A DNA stretch of 64,000 bases from JALYUM01 sp036688685. Lineage in GTDB: Bacteria > Pseudomonadota > Gammaproteobacteria > Burkholderiales > Burkholderiaceae_D. The position numbers and the translations under genes are program-made. Location: assembly GCF_036688685.1 (NCBI RefSeq), contig NZ_JAQQPS010000001.1, positions 1-64,000 of the forward strand, read 5' to 3'. The notes beneath the pieces were generated by a model. That model ran no database searches. It was given only the letters and a program-made list of their open reading frames with translations, and had not been told where the DNA came from. Below are positions 54,170 to 62,663 of this stretch, one piece after another (the first letter of the stretch is position 1; every line of letters begins with the position of its first letter).

Positions 54170-54442
54170 TTACCGCACCGCCGGCAGCCCGACGGCAGGC
54201 TTGGGATGCGGGGTGGACAAATGCCGCAGCGATGTAAGTACGTGACCCATCTTCCAGTCTTTTTCCGTATTGCGCAATATCAAGTGAGCCACGCGCTGTT
54301 GCATTGGCGCAACCCATTTCAACGCTGCTAGCCTGCGCCGCTGGATCGGCGGGCGCAGGACCTGCAGGTCGGTGCCATGGGGACAATCCTGGCCTGCGTC
54401 CTCCAGCAGCCCAACTGTTAGGCCCGGACCCAACGGCAACAC
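54170..54442 (-). CDS. Possible small ORF ahead of the signalling cluster
   Basis: A 90-codon frame from a GTG at 54442 with GGGGAGACGGCAAG just upstream. Its stop (TAA) directly abuts the ATG of the REC-PAS gene. The product is mildly basic (VLRPPIQRRRLAALKWVAPM, then AHLILRNTEKDWK) with no recognised family. It could be a real first gene of the operon or a decayed fragment. The remaining 145 bases up to the divergent YheO-type regulator gene are AT-richer and probably hold promoters for both sides. Confidence 0.35.
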   Translation of the reverse strand: MLPLGPGLTVGLLEDAGQDCPHGTDLQVLRPPIQRRRLAALKWVAPMQQRVAHLILRNTEKDWKMGHVLTSLRHLSTPHPKPAVGLPAVR

Positions 54443-54587
54443 CTTGCCGTCTCCCCTGGCAGAAGCTTGCGCTACGCACCTTCCTTTGGCATAATGTCTA
54501 ATACTAGATAAATAGTCTTACTCATATGCTACGCTACTCGACCGAGCACGATGTACGGTTCACGTACAACTACCTGCAGGGCCAGCC

Positions 54588-55229
54588 ATGAAGCACGATA
54601 CCGCTATATCCGGCGACGGCCTCCAAGCTGCGCTGATAGCGCAGGTCAAGCAGATCGCCGATGGCCTGGCCCAAACGTTTGCACCGTTTTGCGAAGTGGT
54701 CGTGCACGACCTGCGCAACCCCGAGCATGCCGTGCTCGCCATTCACAACAATCTGTCAGGGCGCTCGGCCAGCGACCCGGCTACTGAACTGGGCCTGGCG
54801 CGCATCGAGGACAACGCCTTTCCCCAGATCGTGGCCAACTACGCCAATCAGTTCGCGGATGGCCGCCCGGCCAAGAGCACCTCGATCGGCATCAAGGATG
54901 CAGAAGGGCACTACGTCGCGGCCCTTTGCCTGAACGTGGACCTTACGCTGTTCCGCTCGATGCAGAGCACGCTGGAACAGTTCACCTCCACCGATGCCTC
55001 GCCAGTACCTGAAACGCTTGACCCCGCCAATGCAGAGATGCTGCGCAAGCGCATCGAGCAATATGCCGCACGCCTGGCATCCTCGCCGCAACTGCTAAAA
55101 GCCGACGAGCGTCGCGCACTGATGCGGGAACTGAAGGCCGGTGGTTTCCTGGAGATGCGGCGGGCCATGGAAATCGCCGCTTCATGCCTTGGCATCTCGC
55201 GTGCCACGGCCTACAACGACATGAAGTAA
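54588..55229 (+). CDS. YheO/DauR-type transcriptional regulator (PAS-like + HTH)
   Basis: Regulator of 213 residues. A YheO-like PAS domain covers about residues 20-130 (FAPFCEVVVHDLRNPEHAVL, then STSIGIKDAEGHYVAALCLN), and a C-terminal HTH_22 domain about 145-210 (GGFLEMRRAMEIAASCLGIS..RATAYNDMK). DauR of Pseudomonas aeruginosa, of this family, controls D-arginine catabolism. Genes of this type often sit beside D-amino-acid or hydroxyaspartate enzymes, as here; the effector is unknown. The lyase gene starts 14 bases after its stop, so they probably form an operon. Confidence 0.88.
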   Translation: MKHDTAISGDGLQAALIAQVKQIADGLAQTFAPFCEVVVHDLRNPEHAVLAIHNNLSGRSASDPATELGLARIEDNAFPQIVANYANQFADGRPAKSTSIGIKDAEGHYVAALCLNVDLTLFRSMQSTLEQFTSTDASPVPETLDPANAEMLRKRIEQYAARLASSPQLLKADERRALMRELKAGGFLEMRRAMEIAASCLGISRATAYNDMK

Positions 55230-55243
55230 CCGGAGAAGATGAG

Positions 55244-56212
55244 ATGAATATGCTCCAATTGCCTGCGTACGACGACGTGCTCCAGGCAGCTGCCCGCATT
55301 GCCGGCACCGCCAACCGCACTCCCGTGCTGACCTCGCGCACCGTCAACGACGAATTCGGTGCCGAGCTGTTCTTCAAATGCGAAAACATGCAAAGGATGG
55401 GAGCATTCAAGTTCCGTGGCGCTTATAACGCGCTGTCGAAGTTCACGCAAGAACAGCGTCGCGCCGGGGTGGTCGCTTTCTCGTCCGGCAATCATGCCCA
55501 AGCCATCGCGCTGGCGGCCAAGCTGCTCGGCATGCCGGCCACGATCGTGATGCCGCACGACGCACCGGCAGCGAAGGTGGCGGCAACGAAGGGTTATGGC
55601 GGCAATGTCGTCATCTACGATCGCTACAAGGAAGACCGTGAACAGATCGGCCGCGAACTGGCCGACAAGCACGGACTGACGCTGATTCCGCCTTACGACC
55701 ATCCGGACGTCATCGCCGGCCAAGGCACCGCCGCCAAGGAACTGTTCGACGAGACTGGGCCGCTCGATGCCTTCTTCGTTTGCCTTGGCGGTGGCGGGCT
55801 GCTCGCCGGATCCGCCCTCGCGACCCGGGCCCTGTCACCGCAGTGCAAGCTGTACGGCGTTGAACCTGAGGCCGGCAACGATGGGCAGCAATCGTTCCGT
55901 TCGGGTGCCATCGTCCACATCGACACCCCCCAGACCATCGCCGATGGCGCCCAAACCCAGCATCTCGGCCAATACACGTTTCCCATCATCCGGCGCGACG
56001 TTGACGACATCCTGACCGTGTCGGACGACGAACTCGTGCAATGCATGCGCTTCTTCGCGGAACGCATGAAGATCGTGGTCGAACCGACAGGATGTCTCGG
56101 TTTCGCAGCGGCGCGGCGCATGAAGGACAAGTTGCGTGGCAAGCGAGTCGGCATCCTCATCAGCGGCGGCAATATTGACCTGGCCCGCCTGAGTGGCTTC
56201 CTGGCAGCTTGA
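55244..56212 (+). CDS. PLP-dependent threo-3-hydroxyaspartate ammonia-lyase / threonine dehydratase-like enzyme
   Basis: Fold-type II PLP enzyme of 322 residues of the serine-racemase/hydroxyaspartate-dehydratase group. The PLP lysine lies in MGAFKFRGAYNAL, preceded by KCENMQR. Also present are SSGNHAQAIALAAKLLGMPA, the phosphate-binding CLGGGGLLAGSA and the end segment GILISGGNID. The short length without an ACT domain argues against biosynthetic IlvA. Substrate assignment (L-threo-3-hydroxyaspartate to oxaloacetate and ammonia, or serine/threonine) is inferred from family and from the neighbours. The start at 55244 follows GGAGAAGATGAG. Confidence 0.85.
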   Translation: MNMLQLPAYDDVLQAAARIAGTANRTPVLTSRTVNDEFGAELFFKCENMQRMGAFKFRGAYNALSKFTQEQRRAGVVAFSSGNHAQAIALAAKLLGMPATIVMPHDAPAAKVAATKGYGGNVVIYDRYKEDREQIGRELADKHGLTLIPPYDHPDVIAGQGTAAKELFDETGPLDAFFVCLGGGGLLAGSALATRALSPQCKLYGVEPEAGNDGQQSFRSGAIVHIDTPQTIADGAQTQHLGQYTFPIIRRDVDDILTVSDDELVQCMRFFAERMKIVVEPTGCLGFAAARRMKDKLRGKRVGILISGGNIDLARLSGFLAA

Positions 56213-56276
56213 TGCGGCCCATTCAAGGACCGCGAGCGCGTGCCGGATGTCCCGTTCGCGCAGGCGCCGGTCTGCC

Positions 56277-56963
56277 ATGATCAAGGCGATCCTGTGGGAT
56301 AACGATGGGGTGCTGTGCGATACCGAGCGCCTGTTTTTCGAAGCCAACTGTCGTGTCCTGGCGCCCCACGGCGTGGCATTGACGCGAGAACAGTATGTTG
56401 CCTGGTACCTTGAGGACAACCGTGGCGCATGGCATGTCCTGCGTGGACGCGGCTACGGTGAAGTGCAGATCGCTGAAGTGCGGACGGCACGCGACAACTG
56501 TTACGCACACCTGTTGTCGGACGCCGGGCAGCTGTGTTTTGCGGGCGTGGAGGCGATGCTTTCCCGCCTGGCGCAGCGTGTAGCGATGAGCATCGTCACC
56601 GCGTCGTTCGCGGAGCACGTGGCACTGGCCCACCGCGCGGGCGAGGCCCTGAATCATATTGGGCACATCTTCGCCCGGACCGATGGCCTGCGACCAAAAC
56701 CGCATCCCGACGCTTACCTGCATGCGCTGCACAAGCTCGGCTTACATGCCGACGAGTGCATTGCTGTAGAGGATACGCCGCGCGGGCTGGCCGCGGCAAG
56801 CGCCGCTGGGTTGCGCTGCATCGTATTGCGCAGCGACCTTCTGGAAGGCTATCGGTTCCGCGGTGCCTACCGCGTCGTCGATTCACATCTGCAACTCGAA
56901 TCCGAGCTCGATGCACTGCTGCGACCGACCGAACCACCAATTCTCCATACCGCATGTTTATGA
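56277..56963 (+). CDS. HAD-superfamily phosphatase (beta-phosphoglucomutase-like)
   Basis: Hydrolase of 228 residues. Motif I is ILWDNDGVLCDTE (nucleophile Asp8, acid Asp10 positions), motif II IVTAS, motif III lysine in DGLRPKPHPDAYLHAL and motif IV in CIAVEDTPRGLAAA. A helical cap follows motif I, the subfamily I arrangement of phosphoglycolate phosphatase/beta-PGM types. The substrate is unknown. The ATG is at 56277, 64 bases after the lyase gene. The stop overlaps the next gene as ATGA. Confidence 0.87.
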   Translation: MIKAILWDNDGVLCDTERLFFEANCRVLAPHGVALTREQYVAWYLEDNRGAWHVLRGRGYGEVQIAEVRTARDNCYAHLLSDAGQLCFAGVEAMLSRLAQRVAMSIVTASFAEHVALAHRAGEALNHIGHIFARTDGLRPKPHPDAYLHALHKLGLHADECIAVEDTPRGLAAASAAGLRCIVLRSDLLEGYRFRGAYRVVDSHLQLESELDALLRPTEPPILHTACL

Positions 56964-57478
56964 CTGAATCATCGAATCGGCCCAGCGTCGGCCCTGCACC
57001 AGTGTTTGGCAAACTGGTCGAACTGCTCACCGCCGGAGGGGCCCGCTACCGGGTCATCGAACATCCCGCTGCCGGCAAATCGGAAGAGGTTGCGCGTATC
57101 CGTGGTACCGAAGTCGGCCAGGGTGCCAAGGCAATGGCCTGCAAGCTCAAGGTTCCCGATGCGCCAGCCAAGTATGTACTGGCCGTATTGGCTGCCGATC
57201 GCCAGCTTGACTTGGGCGCACTCGCCCTCTATTGCCGAGCGAAGCGGGCCAGTTTGATGAGCCCGAGGGAGATCGATGCGTTGACCGGTTGCGTACCAGG
57301 GGCCATTCCACCGTTCTCGTTCCATCCGGGCCTGGAACTGGTAGCGGACCCCGAGCTCTTCACGCGCTATCGCGAAATTGCTTTTAACGCGGGGCGGCTG
57401 GATGCATCGATCGTCCTCTCCACTGACGATTTCCTGCGAATCGCTCAGCCACAGTTGGCCGATATCCGCCACCGCTGA
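56960..57478 (+). CDS. YbaK/EbsC-family aminoacyl-tRNA deacylase-like protein
   Basis: Protein of 172 residues with the YbaK/ProX fold: YRVIEHPAAGKSEEVARIRG, then GAKAMACKLKVPDAPAKYVL with the catalytic-type lysine, LGALALYCRAKRASLMSPRE and TGCVPGAIPPFSFHPGLELV. The family removes mischarged amino acids from tRNA; the specificity cannot be read here. The chosen start (56960) overlaps the HAD stop by four bases; an ATG two codons upstream is in the same frame. Confidence 0.85.
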   Translation: MTESSNRPSVGPAPVFGKLVELLTAGGARYRVIEHPAAGKSEEVARIRGTEVGQGAKAMACKLKVPDAPAKYVLAVLAADRQLDLGALALYCRAKRASLMSPREIDALTGCVPGAIPPFSFHPGLELVADPELFTRYREIAFNAGRLDASIVLSTDDFLRIAQPQLADIRHR

Positions 57479-57509
57479 GCTTCCTGGTCACTTTTACCGC
57501 AGACTTCCA

Positions 57510-57655
57510 ATGCCCAGCGAGGCCCAACTGCTTTTGCTCGACCGCGATGCCGTCGCCGCCGTCATGACGACCGAAATGATCGGCCTTGCTATCCACGACG
57601 CCTTTGCTTTGCATAGCGAACGGCAAGGCCGTGTTTTTCCGGTTGTACGGGCATC
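57510..57655 (+). pseudogene. Ornithine cyclodeaminase-family gene, 5' fragment
   Basis: The first 48 codons (MPSEAQLLLLDRDAVAAVMT, then IGLAIHDAFALHSERQGRVF and PVVR) are the normal N terminus of an ornithine cyclodeaminase/mu-crystallin-family enzyme of about 310-330 residues. After about 57655 the frame continues into unrelated sequence and stops at 57761 with no NAD-binding domain. The rest of the gene is not found before the RidA gene. Members of this family beside hydroxyaspartate enzymes include iminosuccinate reductases. Confidence 0.72.
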
Positions 57656-57743
57656 CCGAAAAGCCGTCAGTTGGTCGAACCGGCTGCAAAACACCCTGCG
57701 CGGTCGCCGCAAGAGCGGTGTTGCACCGCTCCCGATGCCCTTA

Positions 57744-58350
57744 TTACCAGGGTACTTCTGAACCGGCATGTTCAAACTTGCCGCTTCGACTATTCGGCGG
57801 CAACATTGCCAAATCAACGATGGTGTTTACGCCTTCTTCCACAGACAGTTCGGCATATTCGGTGCCGAGCTCAGTGCGAACCCATCCAGGATAGGCACTG
57901 TTGACCTGGATACCCAACGGCTGACCCAGCTCCGCGAGGTGGGTGGTCAGCGCATTCAGTGCCGCTTTGCTAGCATCATAAGCAAACGGTTTAACGCCGA
58001 CCAACGGACCACTCGGATCGGCGTGGTAGGTGTTTGAGCCCATCCGGCTGCTTACATTGACCACGTTGGCATGCCCGGATTTGACCAGCAGCGGCCAGAG
58101 CGCCTGGGTCAGGGCGACCGTCCCGAAAAAGTTGGTTTCAAACGTACGCTTCAGGGTGGCGGCGTCAATCGTGATGGTGGTGTTGCTCACCCAGCCACCA
58201 TCGAGCATGATGGCGGCGTTGTTTACCAGGACGTCCAATGATCCATGACGTGCCTCGATACCTTTCACCGCAGCAGTGATCGAAGCTGGATTGTCCAGAT
58301 CCAGCGCGATCAACTCGCCGTGGTCTCCTTTTTCCTGTATTTCCGCAAAG
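57744..58350 (-). pseudogene. Short-chain dehydrogenase gene lacking its 5' end
   Basis: The frame reads EIQEKGDHGELIALDLDNPA, LDVLVNNAAIMLDGG, VVNVSSRMGS (catalytic Ser region), AYDASKAALNALTTHLAEL (with Tyr-x-x-x-Lys) and VNSAYPGWVRTELGTE to a natural end at 57744. The first 45-50 residues, including the TGxxxGIG nucleotide-binding loop, are missing. Upstream of about 58350 the frame runs antisense through a LysR gene. It therefore cannot bind NAD(P) and has lost its own promoter. Confidence 0.8.
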
Positions 58351-58351
58351 A

Positions 58352-59067
58352 CCGGAATCGCGAAGTCGGCCGTCAGCAAGCAGCTTGCAGCGCTGGAAAG
58401 ACGCTTGCAGGTTCGCTTGTTTGAGCGCAACGGGCGCCGGATGATGCTGACCCAGGAAGGCAAGTCATTGTTCGCCCGCGCAGAATCCATCCTTGCCGAT
58501 CTTGGCCAATTGGTCGAGGACATGCAGGACCAAAAGACCCAGGTCCGGGGCACTGTCCGACTGGCCGCCTCGCCGGAATTCGGCGCGCTGCTGTCTGAAC
58601 ACTTTATTCCGCAGGTGCTGGCGCGCTACCCGGAACTGAAAATTTCCATGTCGCTGGAATATGCCTTCGACGACCTGCATGATCGCGCGATCGACCTCGC
58701 ATTCCGGCTCGGTGCGGTGCGCGATGAGCGGCTGGTGGTACGCCACCTGGGCGATCTCGCGCGCGTGCTCGTTTGCAGTGCCGCTTACCTGCAAATGCAT
58801 ACTATCGGCGAGGTAGGCGAACTGGCGGCGGCTGACGCCGTGCTGTTTTTGCACGATGGCCCGGAACCTGGCTGGACCTTGCAATCAACCGACCCTGCCC
58901 AGGAAAACTGCGAGGTCAAGCTGCGTGGCCGATTCGCAGTACAGGGCCTCAGCGCCGCCGCGCGGGCCGCCATCGGCAGCCTGGGCGTTGCACAGATCTA
59001 TTGCCCGGAAAATAGCAGGGCCCTGCTGGGCAAGCGATCGCTGCGCGGCCCAGACAGCTCGAGATAA
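58352..59067 (+). pseudogene. LysR-family regulator gene lacking 5' and probably 3' ends
   Basis: The sequence enters in the middle of the HTH (GIAKSAVSKQLAALERRLQV) and continues through RLFERNGRRMMLTQEGKSLF, GTVRLAASPEFGALLSEHFI and YPELKISMSLEYAFDDLHDR to GSLGVAQIYCPE, then ends in unrelated residues. About 30 N-terminal residues and roughly 50 C-terminal residues are missing. The open frame does extend 5' to an ATG-like start at 58276, but that part is SDR sequence read backwards. A functional protein is very unlikely. Confidence 0.8.
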
Positions 59068-59243
59068 TCAAACCCAGATTGTGACCGCGGAAATGAGCGT
59101 CAACATCATGCACATGCAGGTCGGGATCGACTGCGCGCCGTTCATTCCGCTGAAGGCGACGAACAGTTCAGGGCCGGAAAGGATTGCTGGCGTCGATCCG
59201 GGTCAAGGCGCTTGAATAAACTGTCTTGACGGATGGCTCTACT
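59068..59243. other. Unassigned stretch between the LysR remnant and the RidA gene
   Basis: A 176-bp piece with short open frames on both strands (for example one ending SGPERIAGVDPGQGA on the plus strand) but no recognisable protein. It is probably the right-hand junction of the rearrangement that removed the rest of the cyclodeaminase-family gene. Confidence 0.4.
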
Positions 59244-59636
59244 TCACTGTTTACCAGCATGGTTCACAGCCGTTGCTTCGATTTCGATTTTCAATCCGAA
59301 ATGCAAGGGCCCGGTTGGAATGATTGCGCGCGCCGGTCGCGTCTCTCCGGCCCAGGCACCGTAGATTTCATTGAACCGGGGCCAGTTTTCGATATCGTCG
59401 AGGTAGACGCGAATCTGCACCAGTTGCGCAATACCGACGCCCGCGGCCGCCAGCGCGTGCTGGACATTGGACAGCACCTGCCTGGCCTGCTCGTCGAAAT
59501 CGGCTTGGACCAGTTTCTCTCCGGTAGCGGTAATTGGCAACTGGCCCGAAACGAACACAAAACCGTTTGCGACGACGACATGGCTGTAGTGGCCGCCCGG
59601 AGGCGCGAGGGCGCTTGCCTTGCATTCACCATCCAT
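59244..59636 (-). CDS. RidA/YjgF-family protein
   Basis: Protein of 130 residues. Conserved blocks are GGHYSHVVVANGFVFVSGQL, QARQVLSNVQHALAAAGVGI, LVQIRVYLDDIENWPRFNEI and RPARAIIPTGPLHFGLKIEI, with the arginine of the active site. RidA proteins hydrolyse reactive enamine/imine intermediates released by PLP dehydratases, which fits its place behind a PLP enzyme. The start at 59636 (GGAGA eight bases upstream) overlaps the 3' end of the PLP gene by 11 bases, so they are coupled. Confidence 0.9.
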   Translation of the reverse strand: MDGECKASALAPPGGHYSHVVVANGFVFVSGQLPITATGEKLVQADFDEQARQVLSNVQHALAAAGVGIAQLVQIRVYLDDIENWPRFNEIYGAWAGETRPARAIIPTGPLHFGLKIEIEATAVNHAGKQ

Positions 59637-60774
59637 GAAAGCGTCTCCAGACAGAAAGGTCCCCATGCTCTGACAGCGCATGGTATGCCGGGAATTGCGC
59701 GCCCGTTGCACAGGCATGATTCGGCAGGATCCTGAGCTTCGTTCCGATCGGGAACAGCGTCAGCATGTCGTGCGTCGGCGCTGGCGCCGCTGCCGGCAGA
59801 TCTGCCCGCGAGACGATCCCATGTTCCTGGTTTGCGCCGCTCACGATATAGCCGGGAAGCGGAACGCCGTCCACGGTACACACCTGCCCGTAGCCAAAAT
59901 CATGCGCCTGTTTCGACGTGCCACGGTCGCGGCTCATTGCCATCCAGCCTGCGTCGACGATCACCCATCCTCTGTCGGCCTGATGTCCGATGACGGTGGT
60001 AACGACGCTCAAGGCAATCTCGTCGAACGTGCACACCCCTACGTTATGCATGACCAGGTCGAATAGCACATAGACGCCGGCCCGCACTTCGGTCACGCCA
60101 TCGAGCTTGCGTGCCGCCAGGGCTGTGGGCGTCGAACCGACGCTGACACCCGGGCAAGCTATCCCGACAGCGCGCAGCCGCTGTGCCGCGCGCACACATC
60201 CGGCCCGCTCCTGCTCGGCCAGCGCCACCAGCGCGTCCGGCGTATCGAGTTCGTAGCTGGAGCCGGCGTGTGTCATGACACCGCCTACCTCGATGCCGGC
60301 TTGCCGAAGGATATTGGCGACTTCAAGCAGCGTGTCTTCGTCCGGTTTGATGCCGGACCGGTGGCCGTCTGTGTCCACCTCGATCCAGATCTCGAACGCC
60401 ACCTGCTCGGCTCTAGAAAATTCTGCGACGGCGGTGGCGGCGTACGGATTGTCCACCACCAGCTTGAGCTTGCAGCCCGCCCGTTTCAGCTTCGCTGCCC
60501 GCGGCAATTTGGTGGGGTCGATGCCGACCGCGTAGAGAATATCCACGACGCCTGCAGCGAAAAATTCTTCCGCTTCTTTTAACGTCGATACTGTAATGCC
60601 GACTGCGCCGGCCGCGATCTGGGCACGCACGACGTCAATGCATTTGGTGGTTTTGACGTGGGGGCGAAAGTGTACGCCAAGTGCGCGCATGCGTGCCTGC
60701 ATGCTGGCGATATTGCGCGTCATCTTCGCCACATCGATAACCGCGGCAGGCGTGTCGAGTTGGTCAAGTGTCAT
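59626..60774 (-). CDS. DSD1-family PLP enzyme (D-threonine aldolase / D-threo-3-hydroxyaspartate dehydratase type)
   Basis: Fold-type III (alanine-racemase-like) enzyme of 382 residues. The PLP lysine is in FRPHVKTTKCIDV near residue 45. The metal site typical of eukaryotic-type D-serine dehydratase and D-3-hydroxyaspartate enzymes is in LPNHACAT near the C terminus (His and Cys). VMTHAGSSYE and VSVGSTPTA segments are present. The start at 60774 (ATG) is preferred over a TTG five codons earlier. It shares a transcript with RidA. The exact D-amino-acid substrate is uncertain. Confidence 0.87.
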   Translation of the reverse strand: MTLDQLDTPAAVIDVAKMTRNIASMQARMRALGVHFRPHVKTTKCIDVVRAQIAAGAVGITVSTLKEAEEFFAAGVVDILYAVGIDPTKLPRAAKLKRAGCKLKLVVDNPYAATAVAEFSRAEQVAFEIWIEVDTDGHRSGIKPDEDTLLEVANILRQAGIEVGGVMTHAGSSYELDTPDALVALAEQERAGCVRAAQRLRAVGIACPGVSVGSTPTALAARKLDGVTEVRAGVYVLFDLVMHNVGVCTFDEIALSVVTTVIGHQADRGWVIVDAGWMAMSRDRGTSKQAHDFGYGQVCTVDGVPLPGYIVSGANQEHGIVSRADLPAAAPAPTHDMLTLFPIGTKLRILPNHACATGAQFPAYHALSEHGDLSVWRRFHGW

Positions 60775-60921
60775 GGTGGCATGTTCCAAGGCAGGGGCCC
60801 TTTCAATATCGAAGTCATCAAGTGAATCGATTATAGGGGGTACAGCGCCCCGCAGTGGTTAAGCCAAATTCACTCTTAGATTCAATAAAACTGAATCATC
60901 GGAATGGCGGACGCGGGCGGA

Positions 60922-61827
60922 TTACGTGCGCCATGGTGGTGTCGGCTTGAACCTGCCTTGCAAAAATTCCATGAAATGGCGGGTCCGTGCCGGCAGGCCG
61001 GTACGGTTGTGGGTCAGCGCGATGACGTCGGCGTCCGGCGTTTTCCACGTTGGCAGGAGCCTGATCAGTCGACCCGAGCGCAGGTCGTCGGCAACATCCC
61101 ATTCGGAACGCAGAATCACGCCCTGTCCCTCGCACGCCCATTGCCGAATCACGTCGCCATCGTTGCAACTCAGGCTGGAGGCAACGCGCATGCTGCGGCG
61201 CGTTTTTCCTTTGCTGAAAGTCCAGAGCGAGACGTCTTCGTTATTTTCCGCCAGCACAATACAGGGTAGATGTGCGAGGTCGGCTGGGCTCGCCGGCATG
61301 CCGAAGCGCTTGATGAGCGATGGCGCCGCGCAGACGAAGCGGGCATTGGGGGCAATCGAAAACCCGACCAGGTTGGATGTTTGCAACTCACCGATATGCA
61401 CGACGATGTCGAAGCGATCCACTGTTTCGATCATCGGCGTGTCCGATAGTGTCAATGCGACCGTGATATGGGGATGCTGCTGCTGGAAAGCAGTCACGGC
61501 CGGCGCCACATACCGGCGCCCGAAGCCGAGCGGCGCATTGATTTTCAAGGTGCCGACCAGGCCGCTGCTGCGTTCGTGCAGATCCTCGAACAGCGTGTCG
61601 AATTGTTGCAGCAGTCCGCGGCCACGCTGGCACAACAACAGCCCCTCTTCGGTAAAGCGCAGCTTGCGCGCGGTGCGGTCAAGCAGGCGGATCGCCAGAT
61701 TTTTTTCCAGATGCTGCAAGCGTTGCGTCACAGCGGACGGTGACACGCCCAGCTTGCGCGATGCCGCAGCAAGACTGCCGCTGTCCTGGATCGTGAGGAG
61801 AAACCGTATATCGCTCGATTCTGTCAT
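60922..61827 (-). CDS. LysR-family transcriptional regulator
   Basis: Full-length regulator of 301 residues: HTH at about residues 8-60 (TIQDSGSLAAASRKLGVSPS, AVTQRLQHLEKNLAIRLLDR) and a periplasmic-binding-like effector domain at about 90-295 (KINAPLGFGRRYVAPAVTAF, GEGV-type segment CEGQGVILRSEWDV). It lies 147 bp upstream of the DSD1-family gene in the same orientation and is the natural candidate to regulate it, though LysR genes are more often divergent from their targets. Confidence 0.93.
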   Translation of the reverse strand: MTESSDIRFLLTIQDSGSLAAASRKLGVSPSAVTQRLQHLEKNLAIRLLDRTARKLRFTEEGLLLCQRGRGLLQQFDTLFEDLHERSSGLVGTLKINAPLGFGRRYVAPAVTAFQQQHPHITVALTLSDTPMIETVDRFDIVVHIGELQTSNLVGFSIAPNARFVCAAPSLIKRFGMPASPADLAHLPCIVLAENNEDVSLWTFSKGKTRRSMRVASSLSCNDGDVIRQWACEGQGVILRSEWDVADDLRSGRLIRLLPTWKTPDADVIALTHNRTGLPARTRHFMEFLQGRFKPTPPWRT

Positions 61828-62131
61828 ATCGATTGCTGGTTGGGAAGAAATGCCAATACTAAGCTGCGGTACGCGGGTCGGCGTCGCGACAGGCCGTTGG
61901 CAGCATCTTCATGCCCGAACTGGTCACACCGGCCAACATGGTAAACGCCACGGTGCCGCCGGCTTCAAGCCTTACTGTGCGTACCTCATTGCCACATCAG
62001 TCATGACGAGAGCCGTCTGTCGACGTGAGCGTGATCTCGTTTGCAGTTAGCGTGTCTTGTAGCGCGTGGCCTCGCACGAAACCGCAACTAGTTCGAAAAA
62101 ATCGTCAGACACAACGGCGGCCAACGTTCGG
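61828..62131. other. Intergenic region, nothing recognised
   Basis: A 304-bp gap between the LysR gene and the DUF2004-like gene. Short open frames exist on both strands, but none has a ribosome-binding site plus recognisable protein features, and no hairpin with a T-run was found. Confidence 0.4.
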
Positions 62132-62473
62132 CTAACTCTCCATCGACACGTCCGATACGTCGCCCTTGGCATCGAAACGCACGCTGACAACATAGGCGGT
62201 CACGTCACCCGGCAGCGTGAAATCGAAAACATCCATGCCGTCCTCGGTATCGCTGCTCCAGTGCGACTTCAATTGCAGCATGGCCAGCACGCGGGCGCCG
62301 TCCGGCTGGTCGACACCGGCATGTGCGCGCCAATATGCGCCATCGAGTTCTTCCAGATGGTGTTCGATGAAACAATCGATACTATCTTCGCCGGCTGGCG
62401 TCCCGAACGCGCGTTCGATGGCGGTGCGTGCAGCGCTCTCGCGCCGCTTGATTTCGTCAGTGTTTGCTGCCAC
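62132..62473 (-). CDS. DUF2004-like small protein
   Basis: Acidic cytoplasmic protein of 113 residues: IKRRESAARTAIERAFGTPA, SIDCFIEHHLEELDGAYWRA and a beta-rich C-terminal half, VFDFTLPGDVTAYVVSVRFD. The pattern fits DUF2004 proteins, whose function is unknown. The GTG at 62473 with AAGGGGTTCACC upstream is preferred over an ATG 18 codons earlier that lacks a ribosome-binding site. Confidence 0.7.
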   Translation of the reverse strand: MAANTDEIKRRESAARTAIERAFGTPAGEDSIDCFIEHHLEELDGAYWRAHAGVDQPDGARVLAMLQLKSHWSSDTEDGMDVFDFTLPGDVTAYVVSVRFDAKGDVSDVSMES

Positions 62474-62663
62474 GGTGAACCCCTTCCTTGTACGATGTGA
62501 ATGATTTTTCAGCCCGGAGGCTGACACAAGCTGTCACTGATTATAGTTGCTAAATTGCATTACGTCCTTTGCCGAAAAAGCAGTACGACAGCAGTAGAAA
62601 ATCCCCCGTTCGCTGGCGAGTATGTTTTATACTATTTAGTTCAAAGCCGGACCGTACCTGTGA

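Noticed and set aside
54048..54479. 143-codon minus-strand frame overlapping the start of the REC-PAS gene
   Set aside because: It has no domain and its 3' half overlaps the REC-PAS gene in another frame; the alternative 90-codon frame has the better ribosome-binding site.
58276..58351. ATG-like start giving the LysR remnant a 264-residue reading
   Set aside because: The first 25 codons are SDR sequence read antisense and do not form a helix-turn-helix.
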